From Betaproteobacteria bacterium (GTDB lineage: Bacteria; Pseudomonadota; Gammaproteobacteria; Burkholderiales; Burkholderiaceae_C), in assembly GCA_016716535.1 (NCBI GenBank), contig JADJWD010000002.1, positions 186,001 to 250,000 of the forward strand: 64,000 nucleotides of DNA, read 5' to 3'. Both the position numbers and the translations under genes were made by a program. Below the pieces are notes generated by a model. It did no database searches. It saw nothing but the letters and a program-made list of their open reading frames with translations, and had not been told where the DNA came from. Below, piece after piece: positions 35,539 to 44,575 of the stretch (within the stretch, counting starts at the first letter, position 1; each line of letters starts with the position of its first letter).

Positions 35539-36858
35539 TCAGGCGCGCCGGCGGCCGACGAGCGCCAGCTTCTTCGTGCTCGCGCGTGGCCGCGCCGCAG
35601 CGCTTTCGTTGTGCGCGGCGATGAAGGCGCGCACCTCGGGGTAGACCTTCTCGCGCCAGCGCCGGCCCGAGAAGATGCCGTAGTGCCCGGCACCCTGCAC
35701 GTCGATGTGGAACTGCCGCTCGGCCGGGATGCCCTTGCACAGCCCGTGCGCGGCCTTCGTCTGGCCGGCGCCGGAGATGTCGTCGAGCTCACCTTCGATC
35801 GTCAGCAGCGCGCTGGTCGTGATGTCCTCGGGCCGCACCGGCTCGCCGTGCACGCGCCAGGTGCCGTTGACGAGTGCGAAGTCCTGGAACACCGTCTTGA
35901 TCGTGTCGAGGTAGTACTCGGCCGGCATGTCGAGCACGGCGTTGTACTCGTCGTAGAACTGGCGGTGCGCCTCGGCGCTGTCGTCGTCGCCGCGGATCAG
36001 GTCGGCGAAGTAGTCGTAGTGGCTCGTCAGGTGGCGGTCGGGGTTCATCGCCACGAATCCGCTGTGCTGCAGGAAGCCGGGGTAGACGCGGCGGCCCGCG
36101 CCGGGGTAGTTGGGCGGCACGCGGAAGATGACGTTGGCCTCGAACCAGGCGAAGCTCTTGTTCATCGCCAGGTTGTTCACCGCCGTCGGGCTCCTGCGGG
36201 CGTCGATGGGGCCGCCCATCATCGTCAGCGTGCGCGGCGTGAACGCATCGGGGTCGGTCTTCGTCTGCGTCCCCAGCAGCGACACCGCCGCCAGCACCGG
36301 CACGGTGGGCTGGCACACCGAGATCACGTGCACCCGTTCGCCGATCAGGCGGATGAACTCCTGCACGTAGGCGACGTAATCGTCCAGGTGGAAGGGCCCG
36401 TGCTCGAGCGGCACCATGCGCGCGTCGGTCCAGTCGGTGATGAAGACCTTGTGGTCGTGCAGCAGGCTCTTCACCGTGTCGCGCAACAGCGTGCTGTGGT
36501 GGCCCGACAGCGGCGCGACCACCAGCACGGTGGGCTGCGACTTCATCTGCGCCAGCGCGCCCGGGTCGTCGGTGAAGCGCTTGAAGCGCAGCAGGCGGCA
36601 GAAGGGCTTCTCGAGCCGCACCTGCTCCTGCACCGCCACTTCGACATCGCCCACCGTCGCCGAGGTGATGCCGAAGGCCGGCTTCTCGTACTCCTTGGCC
36701 AGGCGGTGCAAGAGGTCGAAGCCGGCGGACAGGCGCTGCGACATCGGCACGTGCGCAAAAGGCGACAGCGGATGGCTGTACAGCTTGGCCGACGCGCTGG
36801 CGAACTCGGCGAACGGCGCCATCATCGCGCGCTGGGTCTCGTACAACTGGTACAGCAT
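35539..36858 (-). CDS. phaZ: Intracellular polyhydroxyalkanoate depolymerase
   Basis: A 439-residue alpha/beta hydrolase of the intracellular PHB depolymerase family. It starts MLYQLYETQRAMMAPFAEFA. The nucleophile is a cysteine rather than serine: C182 in ISVCQPTVPVLAA, matching the Cys of Ralstonia PhaZ1. Other family segments are VVAPLSGHHSTLLRD, DWTDARMVPL and GELDDISGAGQT. It mobilises stored PHA granules. GGAG lies upstream of ATG 36858; a TTG directly before is in frame but unlikely. The 36859-37114 gap downstream of the aminotransferase holds no gene. Confidence 0.94.
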   Translation of the reverse strand: MLYQLYETQRAMMAPFAEFASASAKLYSHPLSPFAHVPMSQRLSAGFDLLHRLAKEYEKPAFGITSATVGDVEVAVQEQVRLEKPFCRLLRFKRFTDDPGALAQMKSQPTVLVVAPLSGHHSTLLRDTVKSLLHDHKVFITDWTDARMVPLEHGPFHLDDYVAYVQEFIRLIGERVHVISVCQPTVPVLAAVSLLGTQTKTDPDAFTPRTLTMMGGPIDARRSPTAVNNLAMNKSFAWFEANVIFRVPPNYPGAGRRVYPGFLQHSGFVAMNPDRHLTSHYDYFADLIRGDDDSAEAHRQFYDEYNAVLDMPAEYYLDTIKTVFQDFALVNGTWRVHGEPVRPEDITTSALLTIEGELDDISGAGQTKAAHGLCKGIPAERQFHIDVQGAGHYGIFSGRRWREKVYPEVRAFIAAHNESAAARPRASTKKLALVGRRRA

Positions 36859-37077
36859 CAAAGATCTCCGTCAGGCGCGCCGAGTCACCCGGGTTGGGTG
36901 AAGCAGGCGCGCAGAGGACGCCGACGACTGTAGCGCGGTTTTTGCTGCGGCGCAGCATTGCCGCGTCAAACCTGCATCACAGCCGGCATCCACCTCGCGA
37001 TGGTGTCGCGCTTCGTGCACGGCCGATGTGGCAATAACCGCGCCTCGCGCGGCTCAATCCCGCCGGTGGGGACAGGC

Positions 37078-37097
37078 GCTGTCGCCGGCGCGACAGC
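37078..37097 (-). terminator. Possible terminator hairpin after the aminotransferase gene
   Basis: GCTGTCG (37078-37084) and CGACAGC (37091-37097) form a perfect seven-base stem 17 bases past the aminotransferase stop on the minus strand. No T-run follows. The rest of 36859-37114 shows no coding potential or tRNA. Confidence 0.35.
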
Positions 37098-37114
37098 GCG
37101 CCGGCCTCACGCCG

Positions 37115-38329
37115 TCACTTCATCACCTGCGCCAGCGCCGCGACGACCTTCGGCAGGTTGCCCGCATTCAGCGCCGCGACGCAGATGCGGCCCGAGTCGA
37201 CGCCGTAGACGCCGAAGTCGCTGCGCAGCCGCTGCATCTGCGCAGCCGACAGGCCCGAGTAGCTGAACATGCCTTTCTGGCGCGTGATGTAGTCGAGCTG
37301 CCCGGCCTCGGCCGGTACGCCGGCGGCACGCAGCCCGTCGACCAGCACCTCGCGCATCGCGCGGATGCGCTGGCGCATGCCGGCCAGCTCCTGCTCCCAC
37401 TGCTGGCGAAGCGCCGGCGTCGTCAGCACCGTCGCGACGATCTGGGCACCGAACGTCGGCGGGTTCGAGTAGTTGGTGCGGATGACGATCTTCAATTGCG
37501 AGAGCACACGCGCGGCTTCGTCGGCGTCGTCGCAGACGACGCTCAACGCCCCGACGCGCTCGCCGTACAGCGAGAAGCTCTTGCTGAACGACGTGGCGAC
37601 GAGGAACGGCCGGCCTGCCTGCACGAAGCGCTGCACGACCGCGCCGTCTTCGGCGATGCCGTCGCCGAAGCCCTGGTAGGCCATGTCGAGGAACGGCACC
37701 AGGCCGCCGGCGCGGCAGGCCTCGGCGACCTGGTCCCACTGCGCCGCGGTGAGGTCGCAGCCGGTGGGGTTGTGGCAGCAGGCGTGCAGCACGACGACGG
37801 TGCCGCGCCGCGCCGCCTTCAGCGCCGCGAGCATCGCGTCGAAGCGCACGCCCCGCGTCGTGGCGTCGTAGTACGGATACGTGCCGACCTCGAAGCCGGC
37901 GTTCGTGAACAGCGCCCGGTGGTTCTCCCAGCTCGGGTCGCTGATCAGCGCCGGCGCCGTGCGATCGAGTCGCGCCAGGAAGTCGGCGCCGACCTTCAGG
38001 CCGCCGGTGCCGCCAATCGCCTGCACGGTGGCGACACGGCCGGCCTTCAGCACCGCACTGTCGGCACCGAACACGAGGCCCTGCACCGCCTTGTCGTAGG
38101 CGGCGATGCCGTCGATCGGCAGATACCCCTTCGGCTTGGCGGCGGCGAGCAGCAGCCGTTCGGCCTCGGCCACGCAGCCGAGCACCGGCAGGCGCCCCTG
38201 TTCGTCGAAGTAGACGCCGACGCCGAGGTTGACCTTGTCCTGGCGCGCATCGGCGGCGAACTGCTCGTTGAGGCCGAGGATCGGGTCGCGCGGCGCGAGT
38301 GCGACGTTCTGGAAGAGCGTGGAGGACAT
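37115..38329 (-). CDS. Aromatic-amino-acid/aspartate aminotransferase (class I)
   Basis: A 404-residue PLP enzyme of the TyrB/AspC family. It starts MSSTLFQNVALAPRDPILGLNE. The PLP lysine is in TSFSKSFSLYGERVG near 251, with HACCHNPTGCDL and DMAYQGFGDG upstream. It should transaminate aromatic amino acids, aspartate or both; the sequence does not decide. It is divergent from uvrB with an 83-base gap. The ATG at 38329 gives the usual start. Confidence 0.93.
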   Translation of the reverse strand: MSSTLFQNVALAPRDPILGLNEQFAADARQDKVNLGVGVYFDEQGRLPVLGCVAEAERLLLAAAKPKGYLPIDGIAAYDKAVQGLVFGADSAVLKAGRVATVQAIGGTGGLKVGADFLARLDRTAPALISDPSWENHRALFTNAGFEVGTYPYYDATTRGVRFDAMLAALKAARRGTVVVLHACCHNPTGCDLTAAQWDQVAEACRAGGLVPFLDMAYQGFGDGIAEDGAVVQRFVQAGRPFLVATSFSKSFSLYGERVGALSVVCDDADEAARVLSQLKIVIRTNYSNPPTFGAQIVATVLTTPALRQQWEQELAGMRQRIRAMREVLVDGLRAAGVPAEAGQLDYITRQKGMFSYSGLSAAQMQRLRSDFGVYGVDSGRICVAALNAGNLPKVVAALAQVMK

Positions 38330-38412
38330 GGGGTGTCGGCGGGTTGAGGCGTCTGTCGCAGCGCGCATTGCGCTACGCTTGTCGATTCTATGTTTCGCGA
38401 CCACGTGCTCCG

Positions 38413-40527
38413 ATGAAGCCCGGCTCTGCCAGCGCGGTGCGGCCCGCGGCCGTCGAACCTGCGGCGGCCCAGCCGGCAGGAGAGTTCGTCACCTTCCCCG
38501 GCTCGCCGTTCCAGCTCTTCCAGCCTTATCCGCCGGCGGGCGACCAGCCCGAGGCGATCGCCGCGCTCGTCGAGGGCGTCGGCGACGGCCTTGCATACCA
38601 GACGCTGCTCGGCGTCACCGGCTCGGGCAAGACCTACACGATGGCGCATGTCATCGCGCGCCTGGGCCGCCCGGCGATCGTCTTCGCGCCGAACAAGACG
38701 CTCGCCGCGCAGCTGTACAGCGAGTTCCGCGAGTTCTTTCCGAAGAACGCCGTCGAGTACTTCGTCAGCTACTACGACTACTACCAGCCCGAGGCCTACG
38801 TCCCGCAGCGCGATCTCTACATCGAGAAGGACAGCTCGATCAACGAGCACATCGAGCAGATGCGCCTGAGCTGCACGAAGAGCCTGCTCGAGCGCCGCGA
38901 CGTCGTCATCGTCGCCACCGTCAGCGCGATCTACGGCATCGGCAACCCGAGCGACTACCACCGCATGGTGATGACGCTGCGCGTCGGCGACAAGATGAGC
39001 CAGCGCGACGTGATCGCGCAGCTGATCCGCATGCAATACAAGCGCAACGAGATCGAGTTCGGACGCGGCAGCTTCCGTGTGCGCGGCGACACGATCGACG
39101 TGTTTCCCTCCGAGCACAGCGAGCTCGCGATCCGCATCGAGCTGTTCGACGACGAAGTCGAGAGCTTGTCGCTGCTGGACCCGCTGACCGGCCGCATCCG
39201 CCAGAAGATCCCGCGCTTTACCGTCTACCCGAGCAGCCACTACGTGACGCCGCGCGACCGCGTCGTCGCCGCGATCGAGACGATCAAGGCCGAGCTGCGC
39301 GAGCGGCTGGACGAGTTGGTGAAGGCCGGCAAGCTCGTCGAGGCGCAACGCCTCGAGCAGCGTACGCGCTTCGACCTCGAGATGCTGCAGGAGGTCGGCC
39401 ACTGCAAGGGCATCGAGAACTACACGCGCCACCTTTCGGGCAGCGCGCCGGGCGAGCCGCCGCCGACGCTGGTGGACTACCTGCCGAAGGACAGCATCAT
39501 GTTCCTCGACGAGAGCCACGTGCTGATCGGCCAGCTCGGCGGCATGTTCAACGGCGACCGCGCGCGCAAGACGGTGCTCGTCGAATACGGCTTCCGGCTG
39601 CCGAGCGCGCTGGACAACCGGCCGCTGAAGTTCGAGGAATTCGAGCGCAAGATGCGCCAGGCGGTGTTCGTCTCGGCCACCCCGGCCGACTACGAGAAGA
39701 CGCATGCCGGCCAGGTCGTCGAGCAGGTCGTGCGGCCCACCGGCCTCGTCGACCCCGAGGTCGAGGTGCGCCCGGCCGCGCACCAGGTCGACGACGTGCT
39801 GCAGGAGATCCACGAGCGGGTGGCGGCCAACGAACGCGTACTGATCACGACGCTCACCAAGCGCATGGCCGAGCAACTGACCGAGTACCTCGCCGACAAC
39901 GGCGTCAAGGTGCGCTACCTGCACAGCGACATCGACACCGTCGAACGCGTCGAGATCCTGCGCGACCTGCGGCTGGGCAGTTTCGACGTGCTGGTCGGCA
40001 TCAACCTCTTGCGCGAGGGGCTCGACCTGCCCGAGGTGAGCCTGGTGGCGATCCTCGACGCCGACAAGGAAGGCTTCCTGCGCGCCGAGCGCAGCCTGAT
40101 CCAGACCATTGGCCGTGCCGCGCGCAACGTCAACGGCAAGGCGATCCTCTACGCCGACAAGATGACCGACTCGATGCGCTCGGCGATCGGCGAGACCGAG
40201 CGCCGGCGCGCCAAGCAGATCGCGCACAACACCGCGATGGGCATCGTGCCGCGCACCGTGAGCAAGCGCGTGCGCGACCTGATCGACGGCGTCGTCTCCG
40301 ACAAGGCGGCCAAGGAGGACCTGAAAGCCGCGAAGGCCGCCGCCGAGGTCGAGGCGCTCGACGAAAAGGACCTCGGCCGCCGCATCAAGCAGCTCGAGCG
40401 CCAGATGCTCGAACACGCGCGCAGCCTGGAGTTCGAGAAGGCGGCGCGCGTGCGCGACCAGTTGGCGCTGTTGCGCGAGCAGGCCTTCGGCGCCAGCCCG
40501 CATGACGTGACGGGCGACGGCCGCTGA
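38413..40527 (+). CDS. uvrB: UvrABC excinuclease subunit B
   Basis: UvrB, 704 residues against 673 in E. coli; the excess is mostly an N-terminal Ala/Pro extension of about 25 residues. Walker A reads GVTGSGKTYTM near 68, the damage-binding beta-hairpin region YYDYYQPEAYVP near 117, the DEAD-like FLDESHVLI near 364, and helicase motif VI in QTIGRAARN. The C-terminal UVR domain (EFEKAARVRDQL) binds UvrC. The long upstream frame from 38299 is not used because the region lacks family similarity. No strong ribosome binding site is seen before the chosen ATG. Confidence 0.97.
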   Translation: MKPGSASAVRPAAVEPAAAQPAGEFVTFPGSPFQLFQPYPPAGDQPEAIAALVEGVGDGLAYQTLLGVTGSGKTYTMAHVIARLGRPAIVFAPNKTLAAQLYSEFREFFPKNAVEYFVSYYDYYQPEAYVPQRDLYIEKDSSINEHIEQMRLSCTKSLLERRDVVIVATVSAIYGIGNPSDYHRMVMTLRVGDKMSQRDVIAQLIRMQYKRNEIEFGRGSFRVRGDTIDVFPSEHSELAIRIELFDDEVESLSLLDPLTGRIRQKIPRFTVYPSSHYVTPRDRVVAAIETIKAELRERLDELVKAGKLVEAQRLEQRTRFDLEMLQEVGHCKGIENYTRHLSGSAPGEPPPTLVDYLPKDSIMFLDESHVLIGQLGGMFNGDRARKTVLVEYGFRLPSALDNRPLKFEEFERKMRQAVFVSATPADYEKTHAGQVVEQVVRPTGLVDPEVEVRPAAHQVDDVLQEIHERVAANERVLITTLTKRMAEQLTEYLADNGVKVRYLHSDIDTVERVEILRDLRLGSFDVLVGINLLREGLDLPEVSLVAILDADKEGFLRAERSLIQTIGRAARNVNGKAILYADKMTDSMRSAIGETERRRAKQIAHNTAMGIVPRTVSKRVRDLIDGVVSDKAAKEDLKAAKAAAEVEALDEKDLGRRIKQLERQMLEHARSLEFEKAARVRDQLALLREQAFGASPHDVTGDGR

Positions 40528-40575
40528 GCCTTTCGTGCGGGCTTGACCGGTGCGGCCCTTGATATGCTGGTTGGC

Positions 40576-41139
40576 ATGGCGTTGCGCGACCGGCTCCCCT
40601 CTCTCGCGTTCTGGAAGCGCGGCGGCGGCGGCGACGCCGATGCGCCGGCGCCCGGCGCGATGCACGTGCTGATGGTCTGCACCGGCAACATCTGCCGGTC
40701 GCCGACGGCGCAAGGGGTGCTGCGCGCCAAGCTGCGCCAGGCCGGGCTGCAGCACGCCGTCTGGGTCGACTCGGCCGGCACGCACGGCTATCACACCGCC
40801 GAGCCGCCGGACGCGCGGGCGATGCGCCAGGCGCTGGCGCGCGGCTACGACCTTTCGGCACTGAAGGCGCGGCCGGTGACCTCCAGGGACTTCGCGCGCT
40901 TTCACTGGATGCTGGCGATGGACGAGGCCAACCTCGCCTGGCTGCGGCGCAAAGTTCCGCCGTCTGGGACCGCCGCGCCGCGCATCGAACTGCTCACCGC
41001 CGCCGGCGGACTGAGCGAACCCGAAGTGCCCGACCCGTACTACGGCCCGGACGCCGGCTTCGAGCAGGTGCTTGACCTCGTCGAGCGGGCCTGCGACGGG
41101 CTCGTGCAGCGCCTGGGGCGCGAGCTAAGCGTGAACTAA
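40576..41139 (+). CDS. Low-molecular-weight protein tyrosine phosphatase
   Basis: A protein of about 187 residues. The P-loop CTGNICRSPTA (C35 to R41) follows an N-terminal extension of about 28 residues, and the general-acid Asp lies in the conserved VPDPYYG motif near residue 155. Related enzymes act on tyrosine kinases of capsule synthesis or on arginine phosphate; no such genes lie here. Several in-frame ATGs (40564, 40576, 40660) make the start uncertain. Between it and iscR is a 202-base regulatory gap. Confidence 0.9.
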   Translation: MALRDRLPSLAFWKRGGGGDADAPAPGAMHVLMVCTGNICRSPTAQGVLRAKLRQAGLQHAVWVDSAGTHGYHTAEPPDARAMRQALARGYDLSALKARPVTSRDFARFHWMLAMDEANLAWLRRKVPPSGTAAPRIELLTAAGGLSEPEVPDPYYGPDAGFEQVLDLVERACDGLVQRLGRELSVN

Positions 41140-41277
41140 CGCACGCTTTGGCGGTCGCAGGGCCTTCCCGCCCGTCGAATTGCTGACTTGCCGGCAGGGT
41201 CGGCCGGCCGCTTGCCCCGCGCGCGGTCCGGCAGCGGCGGCCGGAACCAATGCCGAGCGAATCGCTCGGATACTCGG

Positions 41278-41302
41278 TATACTTGAGCCGTTTAGTCGGA
41301 AT
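41278..41302 (+). promoter_or_regulatory. iscR promoter and IscR type-1-like operator
   Basis: TATACT at 41278-41283 resembles a -10 box. Overlapping it, 41279-41302 reads ATACTTGAGCC then GTTTAGTCGGAAT, a good match to the E. coli type 1 IscR box (ATA-YYGACT-W4-AGTC-TAT pattern), notably the AGTCGG half. It lies 40 bases before iscR, so IscR holding a [2Fe-2S] cluster would repress its own operon. Confidence 0.65.
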
Positions 41303-41341
41303 CGACCCCGGCCGAGGGTCCCACTTTGTAGGGAGTTACAG

Positions 41342-41875
41342 ATGCGACTGACTACCAAAGGCCGCTTTGCGGTCACCGCGATGATCGACTTGGCCCTGCG
41401 TTCGCACAGTGGCCCGGTGGCGCTGGCCGCAATCAGCCAGCGGCAGCAGATCTCGCTGTCCTACCTCGAGCAGCTGTTCGGCAAGCTTCGCCGGCACGAG
41501 CTGGTCGAGAGCACCCGCGGCCCCGGCGGCGGCTATTCGCTCGGCCGGGCGGCCGACGAAATCAGCGTCGCCGACATCATCGTCGCCGTCGACGAGCCGA
41601 TCGACGCCACCGGCTGCGGCGGCAAGGAAGACTGCATGGGCGCCGACACCGGCAAGTGCATGACGCACGACCTGTGGTCGAGCCTGAACACGCGGATGAT
41701 CGAGTACCTCGATTCGATCTCGCTGAAGGGGCTCGTCGACGAGCAGCTCGCCAAGGGCGTGTCGGTCGACGGCGCGCCGGTCAAGCGGGCGATCTCGTCG
41801 ACGCCGGTCGTCAAGCCGATCAAGGTGACCGCGCCGAACTCGGTGTTCGCGCTCGGCACCGCGCTCAGCAAGTAG
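41342..41875 (+). CDS. iscR: Fe-S cluster-sensing transcriptional regulator IscR
   Basis: IscR, 177 residues, Rrf2 family. It begins MRLTTKGRFAVTAMIDLAL with a winged helix (SYLEQLFGKLRRHELV and GPGGGYSLGR). The cluster ligands are C92, C98, C106 and H109; the last pair is two residues further apart from C98 than in E. coli. AGGGAG sits upstream of the ATG. It represses the isc genes when clusters are plentiful. Confidence 0.96.
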   Translation: MRLTTKGRFAVTAMIDLALRSHSGPVALAAISQRQQISLSYLEQLFGKLRRHELVESTRGPGGGYSLGRAADEISVADIIVAVDEPIDATGCGGKEDCMGADTGKCMTHDLWSSLNTRMIEYLDSISLKGLVDEQLAKGVSVDGAPVKRAISSTPVVKPIKVTAPNSVFALGTALSK

Positions 41876-41881
41876 CCTTAT

Positions 41882-41910
41882 GGGCGGCGTGGTTGTTGCC
41901 CGCGCCGCCC
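41882..41910 (+). other. Hairpin between iscR and iscS
   Basis: GGGCGGCG (41882-41889) and CGCCGCCC (41903-41910) form an eight-base stem with a 13-base loop, followed by CTTCT. It could weaken readthrough into iscS or mark a processing site, as the iscR-iscS gap does in E. coli through a different mechanism. Confidence 0.45.
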
Positions 41911-41940
41911 CTTCTGACTCCCCTCGGAACCCGCCGCCGC

Positions 41941-43155
41941 ATGACCCCGCACCTGCCGATCTACATGGACTACGGCGCCACGACGCCGTGCGACCCGCGC
42001 GTCGTCGACGCAATGATCCCGTGGCTGCGCGAGCACTTCGGCAACCCCGCCAGCCGCAGCCACGCCTGGGGCTGGGAGGCCGAAGAGGCGGTCGAGAAGG
42101 CGCGCGAGCAGGTCGCGCAGCTGATCGCCGCCGACCCGCGCGAGATCGTCTGGACCAGCGGCGCCACCGAGAGCAACAACCTGGCGCTGAAGGGCGCGGC
42201 GCACTTCTACGCCAGCCGCGGCAAGCACCTCGTCACCGTGAAGACCGAGCACAAGGCCGTGCTCGACACGATGCGCGAGCTGGAGCGCCAGGGCTTCGAG
42301 GTCACCTACCTCGACGTGATGGAAAACGGCCTGCTCGACCTCGACAAATTCAAGGCGGCGCTGCGCAAGGACACGATCCTCGTCTCGGTGATGCTGGTCA
42401 ACAACGAGATCGGCGTCATCCAGGACATCCCGGCGATCGGCGCGATGTGCCGCGAGCGCGGCATCGTCTTCCACGTCGACGCCGCGCAGGCCACCGGCAA
42501 GGTCGCGATCGACATGACGAAGCTGCCGGTCGACCTGCTGAGCTTGGCGTCGCACAAGAGCTACGGGCCGAAAGGCATCGGCGCGCTGTACGTGCGCCGC
42601 AAGCCGCGCGTGCGGCTGGAAGCGCAGATGCACGGCGGCGGCCACGAACGCGGCATGCGCAGCGGCACGCTGCCCACGCACCAGTGTGTGGGCATGGGGA
42701 AGGCCTTCGAGATCGCGCGCCTCGAGATGGGCACCGAGCTCGAGCGCGTGCGCATGCTGCACAAGCGCCTGCTCGACGGCATCGGCGACATCGAGCAGGT
42801 CTTCATCAACGGCGACCTCGAGCGCCGCGTGCCGCACAACGTCAACGCGAGCTTCAATTTCGTCGAGGGCGAGAGCCTGATCATGGGTGTCAAGGGCATC
42901 GCCGTCAGCTCGGGCAGCGCCTGCACCAGCGCCAGCCTCGAGCCGAGCTACGTGCTGCGTGCCTTGGGCCGCAGCGACGAGCTGGCGCACTCGAGCCTGC
43001 GCATGACGATCGGCCGCTTCACGACCGAAAGCGACATCGACACCGCCTGCGCGCTGCTGCGCGACCGCGTCGCCAAGCTGCGCGACCTCTCCCCGCTGTG
43101 GGAGATGTACAAGGACGGCGTCGACCTCAAGACGATCCAGTGGACTGCCCACTGA
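41941..43155 (+). CDS. iscS: Cysteine desulfurase IscS
   Basis: IscS, 404 residues, PLP enzyme that takes sulfur from cysteine for Fe-S clusters and tRNA thiolation. The PLP lysine is K206 in ASHKSYGPKGIG; the persulfide cysteine is C328 in SSGSACTSASLEPS, the same number as in E. coli. It starts MTPHLPIYMDYGATTP. It is 65 bases after iscR and 49 bases before iscU. Confidence 0.97.
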   Translation: MTPHLPIYMDYGATTPCDPRVVDAMIPWLREHFGNPASRSHAWGWEAEEAVEKAREQVAQLIAADPREIVWTSGATESNNLALKGAAHFYASRGKHLVTVKTEHKAVLDTMRELERQGFEVTYLDVMENGLLDLDKFKAALRKDTILVSVMLVNNEIGVIQDIPAIGAMCRERGIVFHVDAAQATGKVAIDMTKLPVDLLSLASHKSYGPKGIGALYVRRKPRVRLEAQMHGGGHERGMRSGTLPTHQCVGMGKAFEIARLEMGTELERVRMLHKRLLDGIGDIEQVFINGDLERRVPHNVNASFNFVEGESLIMGVKGIAVSSGSACTSASLEPSYVLRALGRSDELAHSSLRMTIGRFTTESDIDTACALLRDRVAKLRDLSPLWEMYKDGVDLKTIQWTAH

Positions 43156-43204
43156 ACAAGACAACCCCGCACAAGAGCGACCCCACATCCAGGAGAGAGT
43201 CACC

Positions 43205-43630
43205 ATGGCCTACAGCGACAAGGTCGTCGACCACTACGAACATCCGCGCAACGTCGGCAGCTTCGACAAGGGCGACGCGACGGTGGGCACCGGCATGGTC
43301 GGGGCGCCCGCCTGCGGCGACGTGATGAAGCTGCAGATCAAGGTCAACCCGGCCACCGGCCTGATCGAGGACGCGCGCTTCAAGACCTACGGCTGCGGCA
43401 GCGCCATCGCCTCGAGCTCGCTCGTCACCGAGTGGGTCAAGGGCAAGAGCTTGGACGAGGCGATGACGATCCGCAACACGCAGATCGCCGAGGAACTGGC
43501 CTTGCCGCCGGTCAAGATCCACTGCTCGATCCTGGCCGAAGATGCGATCAAGGCCGCCGTGCAGGACTACAAGGAAAAGCACGGCACCGCCACGGCCCCC
43601 GAGGCCGCGGCCACGCAGGGTTCGCACTGA
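43205..43630 (+). CDS. iscU: Fe-S cluster scaffold IscU
   Basis: IscU, 141 residues. The cluster ligands are in APACGDVMKLQ (C37), KTYGCGSAIASSS (C63) and KIHCSILAEDAI (H105, C106), and the HscA-binding LPPVK motif is at about 99-103. A good AGGAGAG site precedes the ATG. The C-terminus is about 13 residues longer than E. coli IscU and Ala/Thr-rich. Confidence 0.97.
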   Translation: MAYSDKVVDHYEHPRNVGSFDKGDATVGTGMVGAPACGDVMKLQIKVNPATGLIEDARFKTYGCGSAIASSSLVTEWVKGKSLDEAMTIRNTQIAEELALPPVKIHCSILAEDAIKAAVQDYKEKHGTATAPEAAATQGSH

Positions 43631-43649
43631 GCGCCAGGCAAAAAGCAGA

Positions 43650-43973
43650 ATGGCTGTCACGTTGACCGAAGCCGCCGCCCGGCACGTCACGCGCTACCTG
43701 GCCCGCCGGGGCAAGGGCGTGGGCGTGCGGCTCGGCGTCAAGACCACCGGCTGCTCGGGGCTGGCCTACAAGCTCGAGTACGCCGACGAGGTGGCGCCCG
43801 AGGACCTGGTGTTCGAGGGCCACGGCGTCAAGGTGCTCATCGACCCGAAGAGCCTGCCGTACCTCGACGGCACCGAGCTGGACTTCGTGCGCGAGGGGCT
43901 GAACGAGGGCTTCCGCTTCCACAACCCGCGCGAGAAAGACCGCTGCGGCTGCGGAGAGTCGTTCCGCGTCTGA
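43650..43973 (+). CDS. iscA: Iron-sulfur assembly protein IscA
   Basis: IscA, 107 residues, A-type carrier. The three conserved cysteines are C35 in KTTGCSGLAYKLEY and the C-terminal DRCGCGESF pair. The ATG at 43650 gives the usual MAVTLTEAAARHV start. A strong intrinsic terminator begins 20 bases after its stop. Confidence 0.97.
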   Translation: MAVTLTEAAARHVTRYLARRGKGVGVRLGVKTTGCSGLAYKLEYADEVAPEDLVFEGHGVKVLIDPKSLPYLDGTELDFVREGLNEGFRFHNPREKDRCGCGESFRV

Positions 43974-43992
43974 TCCACCTACCTTGATCCCC

Positions 43993-44024
43993 GGGGCGCG
44001 GCGTGGAGCCCGCGCCCCTTTTTT
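43993..44024 (+). terminator. Strong intrinsic terminator between iscA and hscB
   Basis: Perfect nine-base arms GGGGCGCGG (43993-44001) and CCGCGCCCC (44010-44018), an eight-base loop and TTTTTT at 44019-44024. It ends six bases before the hscB start codon, where a ribosome binding site would be expected. Confidence 0.9.
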
Positions 44025-44030
44025 CGCACC

Positions 44031-44570
44031 ATGCTGCCTCGCCTGACCGACAACGACTTCGCGCTCTTCGGGCTGCCCGAGCGGCAGGCGCTGGAGCGTT
44101 CGCAGCTCGACGCGCGCCGGCGCGCGCTTCAGGCCGAAGTGCACCCCGACCGCTTCGCTGCCGAGGGCGCCGCGGCGCAGCGCCTGGCGATGCAGTGGGC
44201 GATGCGCATCAACGAGGCGCACGTGCGGCTGAAGGATCCGCTGAAGCGCGCCGCCGCGCTGTGCGCGCTGCGCGGCGTGCCGATCGACGCCGAGCGCAAC
44301 ACGGCGATGCCGGCCGCCTTCCTGGCGCGCCAGATGCAGTGGCGCGAGGCGCTCGATGAGGCGGGCGAGGCCGCCGACGCGATCGGCGCCATCCGGGCGC
44401 TCGATGCCGACGTGGCGCGCGATGAGCAGGCCGGCCTCGAGCGCCTGCAGACGCTGCTCGACGACACCGGCGACGCGAATGCCGCCGCCGCCGAAGTGCG
44501 CGCGCTGATGTTCGTCGCGCGCTTCCGCGAGGACATCGCGCGCCGCCTCGAAGCGCTGGACGCGCACTGA
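44031..44570 (+). CDS. hscB: Co-chaperone HscB
   Basis: HscB, 179 residues, a J-domain protein delivering IscU to HscA. The HPD motif is in AEVHPDRFAAEG near 38-40. The C-terminal helical domain binds IscU. It begins MLPRLTDNDFALFGLPE. The six bases before the ATG (CGCACC) contain no ribosome binding site, because the iscA terminator occupies the region. Confidence 0.95.
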   Translation: MLPRLTDNDFALFGLPERQALERSQLDARRRALQAEVHPDRFAAEGAAAQRLAMQWAMRINEAHVRLKDPLKRAAALCALRGVPIDAERNTAMPAAFLARQMQWREALDEAGEAADAIGAIRALDADVARDEQAGLERLQTLLDDTGDANAAAAEVRALMFVARFREDIARRLEALDAH

Positions 44571-44575
44571 ACCCC

